A stretch of 6,090 nt of DNA from a bacterium UBP9_UBA1432 (GCA_002329445.1 DCTU01000224.1:2546-8635); one strand, 5' to 3'; shown: positions 1 to 5,640, counted from the first letter of the stretch. Notes: generated from the sequence alone by a model not told the origin. Program-made: numbers and translations.

Positions 1-159
1 GGAGACTCCAGGATGGCCATCCCGGAGGGCCCCGAAGTCCTCCGTGAAGCAGCTCAGCGCCTGGTCCAGCGCCTGGGCCTGGCCCGCGAGATGGAGGAGG
101 CGGTCATCCGCCTGTTGACCATGCAGTGGCGGACCCTGCGACCGGACCCCCGTCGTTGA
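1..159 (+). CDS. C-terminal fragment of an unidentified protein (5' end outside window)
   Basis: Frame 1 is open from the first base to a TGA at 157-159, giving 52 residues. Codon use fits this genome, with almost every third position G or C and ordinary Leu, Arg, Glu and Ala content. The other two forward frames hit stops, at 45-47 and 115-117. The visible part looks wholly alpha-helical and amphipathic, with stretches such as VLREAAQRLVQRLGLAREME, and has no cysteine or clear catalytic motif. The reading frame overlaps the start of the acylphosphatase gene by 34 bases, which suggests the two are co-transcribed and perhaps translationally coupled. I do not recognise the family and the fragment is too short to assign a role. 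It is called on frame openness and codon bias alone. Confidence 0.55.
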   Translation, partial: GDSRMAIPEGPEVLREAAQRLVQRLGLAREMEEAVIRLLTMQWRTLRPDPRR

Positions 160-428
160 ACCGGCTGTGGGCCCGGATCCATGGGAGGGTTCAGGGCGTC
201 GGCTTTCGCTGGCACGTCCTACACCGGGCCCGAACCCTGGAGCTGACCGGTTGGGTCCGCAATCGGGCCGACGGTTCGGTCGAGGTGCTCGCCGAAGGCC
301 CCCGGCACGCCCTGACCTGCCTGCTGGAAGTCCTGCGCAAAGGGCCTGCGGGGGCCCGGGTGACCCGGGTGGAGGAGGTCTGGGCCGAGGTGCCCCCACA
401 ACACGACGGGTTCGAGATCGACCACTGA
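126..428 (+). CDS. acyP: Acylphosphatase
   Basis: A 100-residue protein with the acylphosphatase fold signature. This small cytosolic enzyme hydrolyses the carboxyl-phosphate bond of acyl phosphates such as acetyl phosphate or 1,3-bisphosphoglycerate. The phosphate-binding loop GRVQGVGFR lies at residues 20-28 and ends in the expected catalytic Arg28. The second motif, GWVRNRADGSVEV at 42-54, supplies the expected catalytic Asn46. It is followed by the usual EG and ends in the typical C-terminal strand FEI. Length is slightly above the usual 90 residues because of an N-terminal extension of about 10. The start is uncertain: GTG at 126 has no good Shine-Dalgarno and lies inside the upstream reading frame, which suggests coupling, while TTG at 156 would also keep the whole domain. 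The physiological substrate is not shown by the sequence. Confidence 0.95.
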   Translation: MADPATGPPSLNRLWARIHGRVQGVGFRWHVLHRARTLELTGWVRNRADGSVEVLAEGPRHALTCLLEVLRKGPAGARVTRVEEVWAEVPPQHDGFEIDH

Positions 429-459
429 GCGACGCGCCGACCCTACGGTTGGGGGTGTG

Positions 460-482
460 GCCGGGCACCGGCGCCTCGCGCC
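460..482. terminator. Possible bidirectional hairpin terminator between convergent genes
   Basis: Two perfect 5-bp stems with 3-base loops lie in the 59-bp gap between convergent acyP and the membrane-protein gene: GCCGG-GCA-CCGGC at 460-472 and GGCGC-CTC-GCGCC at 470-482. They share GGC at 470-472, so only one can form at a time. Neither is followed by a T run on either strand, so a classical intrinsic terminator is not shown. The placement between two gene ends is the main argument for a role in termination. Confidence 0.35.
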
Positions 483-487
483 AGGTC

Positions 488-1021
488 TCAGGGTTCAGGC
501 GTCTCGGGAGGCGGCGGGGGGGTGAGCGCCCTCCTCCTGACGTGGACCCGATGGGCGGTCAGGTGGATGCACAGGATCTGGACGAGCAGAATCCCGAACT
601 GCTGGTGAACGGGCAGAACGGGGATCAGGTCCTGCTGCCCCAGCATGATGGGATTGAGGCCGCTGAGCAGATCGACCATGGGTAGGATTCCTGCCCAGGA
701 GGGGTCCTCGGCGTAACGCCCCAGGAGCCACCCCAGAAGCGGAAAGGCCAGCAGGCTGGCCACCAGGGCCACGGCCGGCCAGTGCATGCGGGGAGCCACG
801 ATCTTCAGGACCTCCACGACCCACTCCTCGCTGCCCTGATGCGCCCGGGCGGCCTCTTCGACCTGGGCCTGGAGGCTGGGGTCCAGCAGCATCGCGATCT
901 GGGCATCGACGCCACCGACGAAGGCCCAGAGCAGATAGACCCCGGCCACCATGGCCAGGGAGACCTGAGCGTAGACCGACAGATTGCGCAAGGTCGATGA
1001 CGGGCGCGGGGACTCGCTCAT
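488..1021 (-). CDS. Three-helix integral membrane protein, function unknown
   Basis: A 177-residue protein that I do not recognise. Three hydrophobic stretches look membrane-spanning: about residues 16-39 (with MVAGVYLLWAFVGGV), 80-102 (ALVASLLAFPLLGWLLG) and 132-154 (IPVLPV to ILLVQILCIH). Between helices 1 and 2 is a 40-residue acidic and polar segment (QVEEAARAHQGSEEWVVEV). The C-terminus is basic (HRVHVRRR) and ends in a proline-rich tail (TPPPPPETPEP). Counting positive charges, the tail should be cytoplasmic. The start is ATG at 1021; AGGA abuts it, which is tighter than ideal. A TTG three codons upstream (1030) is the alternative. The gene is divergent from the HD-domain gene with about 140 bp between, and convergent with acyP. 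No neighbour suggests a job. A competing minus frame over the same bases encodes Arg/Gly/Pro-rich nonsense, which supports this frame. Confidence 0.65.
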   Translation of the reverse strand: MSESPRPSSTLRNLSVYAQVSLAMVAGVYLLWAFVGGVDAQIAMLLDPSLQAQVEEAARAHQGSEEWVVEVLKIVAPRMHWPAVALVASLLAFPLLGWLLGRYAEDPSWAGILPMVDLLSGLNPIMLGQQDLIPVLPVHQQFGILLVQILCIHLTAHRVHVRRRALTPPPPPETPEP

Positions 1022-1163
1022 TCCTGCCAAGCCGCCGGCACGTCACGGCAGTGTCGGTCGGCCACCCGAAGGATCATCACGCAGTGCAGGCTCCTTGCGC
1101 TTCATGGAAATCGGCCCCGACCTTCCGCAAGCGCGGCGGGGTTCCTCCACCCGGACGACGAAC

Positions 1164-1814
1164 ATGGGTGCCATGCACAGACGTGAGCTTTTCCAGAGGA
1201 CCTGGCGGGAACTCGCGGCTCGTGGCGAGCCCGAACCGATCCTGAGGGAACTCGAAGAGCGCTGGTCGGAGGGACACCGCCTCTACCACAACCTCGAACA
1301 CCTGGATTTCTGCCTGACCGAGCTCCAGGGGGTGAGCGAGCTGGTGGAGAGGCCCGCCGAACTCTTCTTCGCGGCCTTTGCCCACGACGTGGTCTACGAT
1401 CCCCGCAGCGGCGACAACGAGAGTCGCAGCGTTGAATGGGCCCTGAGGGTCCTCGAGGAGGCCGCGGTCCCGGCCGCGGCTCGTGAGCGCATCGCCTGGC
1501 TGGTGCTGGCGACCCGCCAGGACCGGATTCCCGCAGAGCTTGAAGCCCAGTTGCTGATGGACGCCGACCTGGCCATCCTGGGCCGCTCCCCGGACGAGTA
1601 CACCGACTACGAGCGGCGGATCCGCAAGGAGTATCGCCACCTGCCCCGGCTCCTGTACCGGGCGGGACGGGCCCGTGTGCTCAAGCGCCTGCTGAAGCGG
1701 CACGCCATCTTCCTCAGCGAGGCCTTTCGCAATCGCTACGAGGATACCGCCCGCTCCAACCTCCGGCAAACCCTGGCCCGCCTGAAGTCCCTGCGAGGCC
1801 GCGTGGGCCTCTGA
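1164..1814 (+). CDS. HD-superfamily metal-dependent phosphohydrolase (COG4339-like)
   Basis: A 216-residue cytosolic protein matching, from memory, the uncharacterised HD-superfamily phosphohydrolases grouped as COG4339. Landmarks in order: YHNLEH at 41-46, HDVVYDP at 74-80 (the HD pair, His74-Asp75), DNESRS at 84-89, MDADLAILG at 132-140, Tyr146 to the IRKEYRH motif (153-159), and the C-terminal block GRARVLKRLLKRHAIFLSEA (168-187) followed by the ARSNL motif. The histidines and aspartates of the first three motifs are likely metal ligands. The segment LATRQDR (115-121) lacks the histidine I expect in this family's T-x-x-H position. The open frame extends back to 984, but that stretch runs over the divergent gene and looks non-coding. 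ATG at 1164 or 1173 fits where family similarity begins; neither has a strong Shine-Dalgarno. Substrate and pathway are unknown. Confidence 0.85.
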   Translation: MGAMHRRELFQRTWRELAARGEPEPILRELEERWSEGHRLYHNLEHLDFCLTELQGVSELVERPAELFFAAFAHDVVYDPRSGDNESRSVEWALRVLEEAAVPAAARERIAWLVLATRQDRIPAELEAQLLMDADLAILGRSPDEYTDYERRIRKEYRHLPRLLYRAGRARVLKRLLKRHAIFLSEAFRNRYEDTARSNLRQTLARLKSLRGRVGL

Positions 1815-1898
1815 CCCCGGACGCGGGCCCCGGATGTCTGTTGTCATACAGGCGCGCGGACGGTCCTGCTAACATGGCCCTGGGTACCTCTGGATGAA

Positions 1899-1905
1899 AG
1901 GGGGA
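1899..1905 (+). promoter_or_regulatory. Ribosome binding site of the small cysteine-containing protein
   Basis: AGGGGGA sits 7 bases before the ATG at 1913. An in-frame TGA at 1895-1897 rules out any earlier start. Together these fix the start and are the main argument that the short frame is translated. Confidence 0.65.
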
Positions 1906-1912
1906 CCAGGCC

Positions 1913-2116
1913 ATGATCGGACCAGAAGAAGGCGAACTGGACCTCGAGGAGTTGGAAGTCCTCTGTCCCCTCAACGGGCATGAGGCGCGGATTCAGGTGC
2001 AGACCAACGAAAAAACCTTCGAACAGGCGCTGGTCGCCTGGTGTCCGAACTTCGGCGACGAGCCGATCACATGCGGACAGCCCTGCCTGCACTTCCAGGA
2101 GGTCCCGGAAGCCTGA
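1913..2116 (+). CDS. Small four-cysteine protein of unknown function
   Basis: A 67-residue acidic protein with a good Shine-Dalgarno and codon use like its neighbours. It contains four cysteines: Cys18 in VLCPLNGHEARIQV, Cys44 in AWCPNFGDEP, and Cys54 and Cys58 in the CGQPC motif, plus His23 and His60. The two C-P turns and the CxxxC end suggest a small zinc-ribbon-like or structural metal-binding protein, but the spacing fits no family I can name, and disulphide or redox roles are possible. There is no signal peptide or membrane segment, so it should be cytosolic. It lies 98 bp after the HD-domain gene on the same strand and ends 14 bp from the convergent metallopeptidase gene. It could be expressed alone or by read-through. 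A coding gene is likely, but its function is not visible. Confidence 0.68.
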   Translation: MIGPEEGELDLEELEVLCPLNGHEARIQVQTNEKTFEQALVAWCPNFGDEPITCGQPCLHFQEVPEA

Positions 2117-2130
2117 ATCGGAGGCGGCCC

Positions 2131-3108
2131 TCAGTCCTGCCCGGCCTGCTCCGCCCGCCAGGACTCAAAGACCTCCTGGACCGCCTGGAATCGCTGGGTC
2201 CCATGGGGATGGGTGCGGTGCTGCTGGAAGGCCGTACCGGTGTGCTGCTCGATTCGATCGATGAACGCGTACCAACGCCGGAACCCCTCCAGGGTGTATC
2301 CGGCGTGGAAGGCGACCAGGGCGCCGGCCCGGTCCGCCTGCAACTCCTTGGCGGGGGCCAGGCGATAGTTCAGGTGTTGCTGGATCTGCCCCTCCAACAC
2401 CCAGGGCGGAACCTGGCCTCCGTACCGGTTCTGCAGCCTCAGCCCCTCCTCGATCTTCTCTCGGGCGTGCCCCAGATAGCAGTGGCTCAGTTCGTGGCAG
2501 ACCCAGGCGGCCAGCATGTCCTCGAAGATCTCCTCCGCCCGTCGCTGGGCCTGGAAGGTCAGACCCGGCGGAGGCGGGATGCGGTAGGGGTTCTCGGGAT
2601 CGATCCGGGCGCGATCGCGCAGGGGAGCTCCGTAGCCCCCCTGGGTCCCCAGCATCCCGATGAAGGCCGCCAACTGATCCACATAGGAATTCTCCAGACG
2701 CCCGTAGACCGCGACGGCCTCGGCCACCCGATGAAGTGCATCCAGAAGCAGGCTGTCCAGGATCACCACGCGGTGCCAGGCCACCCCGTTGAAGCCCAGG
2801 TTGGAGAGGAAGACCCCGTAGGTGACCTCTTCCTCGCTGTTGGGAAACACCTTGTGCAGTTGAGCATTCACCCGATTCCCGATCCGCGACAGGACGGCTT
2901 CGTAGCGCGGATCGGCGGGAAAATTCAGGATGTAGTAGCGCCGGACCATCTCGTCCCGGGCCAGCAGGGAGGCCTGGATGGGGTCGGCAACGGGTGGGCC
3001 CCAGCCCTGCGCCAGGGCAGACCCGCTCCATGCCAACAGGAAGACCAGAGCCAGGAGAAGGTTTCGCCCCCTCCAGCCCCACACCGGTTCCGAGAAGCTC
3101 CGGTTCAT
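2131..3108 (-). CDS. Secreted M48-like zinc metallopeptidase
   Basis: A 325-residue predicted exported protease. The N-terminus has a signal peptide: basic MNRSFSEPVWGWRGR, a hydrophobic core (NLLLALVFLLAWSG) and an ALA|Q cleavage site after residue 33. The zinc motif HELSHCYLGH is at 205-214, so HExxH is 205-209. The third ligand is expected to be Glu255 in KELQAD, where Asp259 completes the M48-type ExxxD. A late HPHGTQR at 300-306 matches the HP...R element near the end of M48 domains. The region before the zinc motif (about 35-200) is unfamiliar. It is downstream of speE on the same strand and probably in its operon. Two starts are possible: ATG at 3108, with AGGAGG 12 bases upstream and a normal signal peptide, or ATG at 3162, one base after the speE stop, which adds 18 residues. 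I prefer 3108. Substrate unknown. Confidence 0.82.
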   Translation of the reverse strand: MNRSFSEPVWGWRGRNLLLALVFLLAWSGSALAQGWGPPVADPIQASLLARDEMVRRYYILNFPADPRYEAVLSRIGNRVNAQLHKVFPNSEEEVTYGVFLSNLGFNGVAWHRVVILDSLLLDALHRVAEAVAVYGRLENSYVDQLAAFIGMLGTQGGYGAPLRDRARIDPENPYRIPPPPGLTFQAQRRAEEIFEDMLAAWVCHELSHCYLGHAREKIEEGLRLQNRYGGQVPPWVLEGQIQQHLNYRLAPAKELQADRAGALVAFHAGYTLEGFRRWYAFIDRIEQHTGTAFQQHRTHPHGTQRFQAVQEVFESWRAEQAGQD

Positions 3109-3163
3109 CCGCGTGGCGAGCCTCCTGGGTCTGAGGAGAACCTCCCCCCCCTCGTGAAACATC

Positions 3164-4087
3164 CTAGAGGGCAGAAGGTTCCGGCTGGAAAGCTGCCCGC
3201 ACCGCCTTGGAAGGGCTCAAGAGGCCGAGATGGGCAACCCCGTCGTAGTGCCGCAATCCCGTCAGCCCTCTGGCCAGCAGGCGACGAGCCACCTCCGCCG
3301 CGTCCAGGAGCGCGGGGTCCAGGGTGGTGGAGGCGGTGGCGAAGGCCCAGTTGGCGTGGAAGGAGGGGATGGAGGCCACCATCGTGGTCACCTTGGGGAA
3401 GACCCGGGCCAGGGCCTCCCGGATCCTGCGATGCCCGGCCAGGTACAGGAAATCCCCGCGGCCGGCCTGCATCGAGAGGATTCCGGGCTCGGCGAGGCGG
3501 GCGCCTACCAGGCGGAAGAAAGCCTCGGAGAAGAGGCTCCGGGACGGGCTCTCGGGGTGGGGATCGGTCAGGTCGCTGATCACCACGTCCAGGTGTCCTT
3601 CAAATCCCAGGAGGAAGTCGCGAGCGTCCCCAAAGACCAGCCGGGCGCGAGGGTCCTCGAACGCCCCGGAGGCGTACTCCGGCGCGTGGCGCCTGCAAAT
3701 CTCCACCACCTCGCGATCCAGGTCCACCAGCCACGCCTCCTGGACGCTGGGATGGCGCAACACCTCTCGCAGGGTCGCCCCCTCCCCTCCTCCGAGGATG
3801 GCCACCCTTCGAGGCTCGGGATGGGCGATCATGGCCGGATGGACGATGGTCTCGTGGTAGATGAACTCGTCGCGAGTGGCGGACTGGAAGTCGCCGTCGA
3901 GAAGCAGATAGGTCCCGTACAGGGAGTTCCTCAACAGAGCCACTTCCTGGAAGGAAGTCTGCCCACGGAAGAGTTCCTCGTGCACGCGGTGGCTCACCGC
4001 GACCTCCTGGCCTTCCCTCTCGACAAACCATGCCGAGTCGGACAGACCTTCCGGGCCGGAGAGCAAGGGTTCCAGGCGTCCGGTCAT
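3164..4087 (-). CDS. speE: Aminopropyltransferase (spermidine synthase family, Thermus/ACL5-like)
   Basis: A 307-residue cytosolic enzyme that transfers the aminopropyl group of decarboxylated AdoMet to an amine, giving a polyamine and methylthioadenosine. Motifs in order: LDGDFQSATRDEFIYHE at 63-79; the AdoMet loop GGGEGATLRE at 99-108; VDLD at 121-124; GDARDF at 153-158; and the catalytic segment DLTDPHPES at 172-180, with Asp172 in the expected general-base position. Classical spermidine synthases have GGGDGG and DSTDP. The variants here, the IYHETIVHPAM block and EYASGAFEDPR resemble, from memory, Thermus thermophilus SpeE, which uses agmatine or longer amines, and plant thermospermine synthase ACL5. 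The acceptor may therefore not be putrescine. Its ATG overlaps the speH stop as ATGA, which implies translational coupling. The family assignment is firm and the substrate is inference. Confidence 0.95.
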   Translation of the reverse strand: MTGRLEPLLSGPEGLSDSAWFVEREGQEVAVSHRVHEELFRGQTSFQEVALLRNSLYGTYLLLDGDFQSATRDEFIYHETIVHPAMIAHPEPRRVAILGGGEGATLREVLRHPSVQEAWLVDLDREVVEICRRHAPEYASGAFEDPRARLVFGDARDFLLGFEGHLDVVISDLTDPHPESPSRSLFSEAFFRLVGARLAEPGILSMQAGRGDFLYLAGHRRIREALARVFPKVTTMVASIPSFHANWAFATASTTLDPALLDAAEVARRLLARGLTGLRHYDGVAHLGLLSPSKAVRAAFQPEPSAL

Positions 4088-4509
4088 GATCCGACGGCAG
4101 CCAGCCTGGCCTGAGGCAGCTCGTCCTCGCTGCGGAGCGAATGCCCAAAAGCCCCCCCGGGTCGAGGGAGCCCCCGATCCAGGGTGGTCAGGGTCATCTG
4201 CCTGGAGCCGAGGAACTCCGCCAGATAGCGACAGGCCCTCTCCGGATCGGTGTGCAGGCCACAGGTGTAGACGTCGATGGCGGCATAACCGAGCTCGGGC
4301 CAGGTATGGATCGACAGGTGCGATTCCGCGATCACCACGACGCCGCTGACGCCTTGCGGAGAGAATCTGTGGAAGGCCACTTCGCGCACTTCGGCGCCAG
4401 CCTCCTGGGCCGCCTGGACCATGGCGTTGCGAACCAGGTCGAGGTCAGCCAACCGATCCTGCCTGCATTGAGACAGTTCGGCGATGATATGGGTTCCCAG
4501 AGCGATCAT
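4084..4509 (-). CDS. speH: S-adenosylmethionine decarboxylase proenzyme (pyruvoyl type, class 1B)
   Basis: A 141-residue proenzyme that decarboxylates AdoMet to make the aminopropyl donor used by SpeE. It self-cleaves between Glu62 and Ser63 in AESHLSIHTWPE (61-72), turning Ser63 into the pyruvoyl cofactor. His68 (processing) and Cys83 in YTCGLHT (catalysis) are also present. All three fall at the same residue numbers as in the Thermotoga maritima enzyme. Family features include GTHIIAEL at the N-terminus and GVSGVVVI just before the cleavage site. After the core, the last 25 or so residues (from about 115) are a non-conserved polar tail, slightly longer than usual. The start is ATG at 4509, with GGAG 7 bases upstream; the longer open frame to 4617 is the mRNA leader and is not family-like. 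It is the first gene of a cluster with speE (4-bp overlap). Confidence 0.97.
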   Translation of the reverse strand: MIALGTHIIAELSQCRQDRLADLDLVRNAMVQAAQEAGAEVREVAFHRFSPQGVSGVVVIAESHLSIHTWPELGYAAIDVYTCGLHTDPERACRYLAEFLGSRQMTLTTLDRGLPRPGGAFGHSLRSEDELPQARLAAVGS

Positions 4510-4510
4510 T

Positions 4511-4538
4511 GCAAATCTCCATTCCCGGAGTGATTTGC
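4511..4538 (-). promoter_or_regulatory. RBS-sequestering hairpin in the speH leader
   Basis: Read on the minus strand, the mRNA folds as GCAAAU, a two-base CA bulge, CUCC, loop GGGAAU, then GGAG and AUUUGC, followed by A and the AUG. That is 10 perfect pairs (6 + 4) around a six-base loop. The 3' strand contains the speH Shine-Dalgarno GGAG (4517-4520), paired to CUCC (4527-4530). The stem ends one base before the start codon, so ribosome access should depend on opening it. Pairing is seen directly; regulation is inferred. I recognise no described riboswitch class. A thermosensor, a ligand- or protein-dependent switch, or simple damping of translation are all possible. Confidence 0.7.
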
Positions 4539-4615
4539 GGAGTCCCACCTCCAAAACGCCCCGCCGGGATGCTTGGATCCAGGAGGGGCCGCGGCCAGGA
4601 TTTGCCGACCATGGC

Positions 4616-4644
4616 ATTCTATCGAAAGGGGCCTGGGCTGTAAA
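4616..4644 (-). promoter_or_regulatory. Sigma70-type promoter of speH-speE
   Basis: On the minus strand, TTTACA (4644-4639) and TAGAAT (4621-4616) are separated by exactly 17 bases. Each hexamer matches the consensus at five of six positions, which stands out in such GC-rich DNA. The predicted start point is near 4609, giving a leader of about 100 nt before the speH ATG. It lies in the 232-bp gap between the ankyrin gene and speH, the expected place for a promoter of the speH-speE cluster. Confidence 0.75.
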
Positions 4645-4650
4645 GCGCGC

Positions 4651-4663
4651 CGGGGAAACCCCG
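4651..4663. repeat. Short inverted repeat just upstream of the speH promoter
   Basis: CGGGG-AAA-CCCCG is a perfect 5-bp palindrome with a 3-base centre, ending 6 bases upstream of the -35 box. No T run follows on either strand at the right place, so it is not a clear terminator for the ankyrin gene. It could be an operator or chance in GC-rich DNA. Confidence 0.3.
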
Positions 4664-4741
4664 AAAATACGACGTCTTCGGCCCCCACAGCCAACCGGTC
4701 AGGCCTGTCGGGAAGGCTCCTCCCGGGGCGTTCCTCAACCC

Positions 4742-5578
4742 TCAGGGCTGCAACAAGCCGGACGCGGCCTGGTGGCCTCGACTCCGGGCGATCTCGAGGG
4801 CGGTCCGCCCCTGGTGGTTGCGCAGGTCCCGGGAGGCTCCCGCCTCCAGAAGGGCCTTCACCACGGCCGGGTTTCCCTGGGCCGCGGCCTTCATCAGGGG
4901 CGTGGAACCGTCCCGGGAGGCATGATCCACGCGAGCGCCCAGCTCCAGCAGCAGCAGGACCGGACGGGACTGACCCGCCGCCGCGGCCAGGTGCAGGGGG
5001 GTCAAACCCTCGGGGGTTTCCCCATCGACGGGCACGCCGAGTTCGACCACAGTCCTCATCGCCTCCAGATGCGCGCCCCGAGCCAGAAGGTGCAGCACGC
5101 TGGCTCCGCGCATCCGGGCGCGGATATCGGCGCCTCGGGCCACCAGGAGCCTCAGGACTTCGGCGCGACGGGCCTCGTCCAGGCTGCCGATCTCGGCCAC
5201 CGCGTGCAGGATGGCGTAGCCGCCCTGGCTCCGAGCGTCGGGGTCGGCCCCGGCATCCAGAAGCCGGACCATGGCCTGGAGATGCCCGTTGGTCGAGGCC
5301 CAGTCCAGGGGAGTCCGCCCCGAGCCATCCCGGGGGTCGACCGAGGCCTTGCGGGCCAGCAGGTACTCCACCACCTCGAGCCGGCCCCGGGAGGCCGCCT
5401 GATGCAGGGGCGTCTCTCCCAGATAGCCCCGCTGATCGACCGGGACTGCCTGAACCTCCACCAGTTCCCGAACCCGGGCCAGGTTTCCCGAGGCCGCCGA
5501 ATCATGCACCGGTCCCGCCAGGGCCGGGAGACCGAGGGCGGAGAGCAGCAGGACCACGAGGAGGATTGGAAGGCGCAT
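4742..5578 (-). CDS. Exported ankyrin-repeat protein, AnkB-like (next to catalase)
   Basis: A 278-residue protein with a signal peptide (MRLPILLVVLLLSALG, cleavage after ALA at 19-21) followed almost entirely by ankyrin repeats. Repeat cores: HDSAASGNLARVRELV (25-40), ETPLHQAASRGRLEVVEYLL (55-74), RTPLDWASTNGHLQAMVRLL (88-107), a longer one around YAILHAVAEIGS to LRLLVARGAD (121-151), SVLHLLARGAH (160-170), LTPLHLAAAAGQ (192-203), STPLMKAAAQGNPAVVKALL (225-244) and a C-terminal cap RTALEIARSRGH (258-269). Ankyrin repeats bind other proteins. The divergent catalase recalls Pseudomonas AnkB/KatB, where the periplasmic ankyrin protein is needed for full catalase activity. Signal peptide and family similarity both begin at ATG 5578; the Shine-Dalgarno is poor (GAGGGA 14 bases upstream). 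Longer open frames upstream run into the catalase gene and are shadows. Confidence 0.9.
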   Translation of the reverse strand: MRLPILLVVLLLSALGLPALAGPVHDSAASGNLARVRELVEVQAVPVDQRGYLGETPLHQAASRGRLEVVEYLLARKASVDPRDGSGRTPLDWASTNGHLQAMVRLLDAGADPDARSQGGYAILHAVAEIGSLDEARRAEVLRLLVARGADIRARMRGASVLHLLARGAHLEAMRTVVELGVPVDGETPEGLTPLHLAAAAGQSRPVLLLLELGARVDHASRDGSTPLMKAAAQGNPAVVKALLEAGASRDLRNHQGRTALEIARSRGHQAASGLLQP

Positions 5579-5640
5579 GGGGAGGACTTCGTTCCCTCGG
5601 CCGGCTCGACCTGTGCCTTCCGAAGCGTGCCGCAGGATTG

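Noticed and set aside
167..685. A 172-codon plus-strand frame over acyP and beyond
   Set aside because: It is out of frame with the acylphosphatase motifs, Arg/Gly/Pro-rich, and runs antisense into the membrane-protein gene.
984..1163. N-terminal extension of the HD-domain protein back to 984
   Set aside because: It would overlap the divergent membrane-protein gene, and its sequence (Pro, Ser, Arg rich) does not resemble the family. Similarity begins after 1164.
1841..1875. TTGTCA (1841-1846) and TAACAT (1870-1875) as a promoter for the small cysteine protein
   Set aside because: The boxes are individually plausible but the spacer is 23 bases, too long for a sigma70 promoter.
1874..1897. 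Seven-codon mini-frame (ATG to TGA) just ahead of the small cysteine protein, as a possible leader peptide
   Set aside because: It has no Shine-Dalgarno and no distinctive codon content. Its chance occurrence is easily expected.
2041..3579. A 512-codon open frame on the plus strand
   Set aside because: It lies antisense to the metallopeptidase and speE, both of which have clear catalytic motifs. Its composition is Pro/Gly/Arg-rich with no recognisable domain, as expected for a shadow frame in GC-rich DNA.
3230..4114. A 294-codon open frame on the plus strand opposite speE
   Set aside because: It is the antisense shadow of speE, rich in Gly, Gln and His, without motifs.
4664..4741. Intrinsic terminator after the ankyrin gene, including the stem CGGGAGG/CTTCCCG
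   Set aside because: The hairpin is imperfect (one G-T pair) and no T run follows it on the minus strand.
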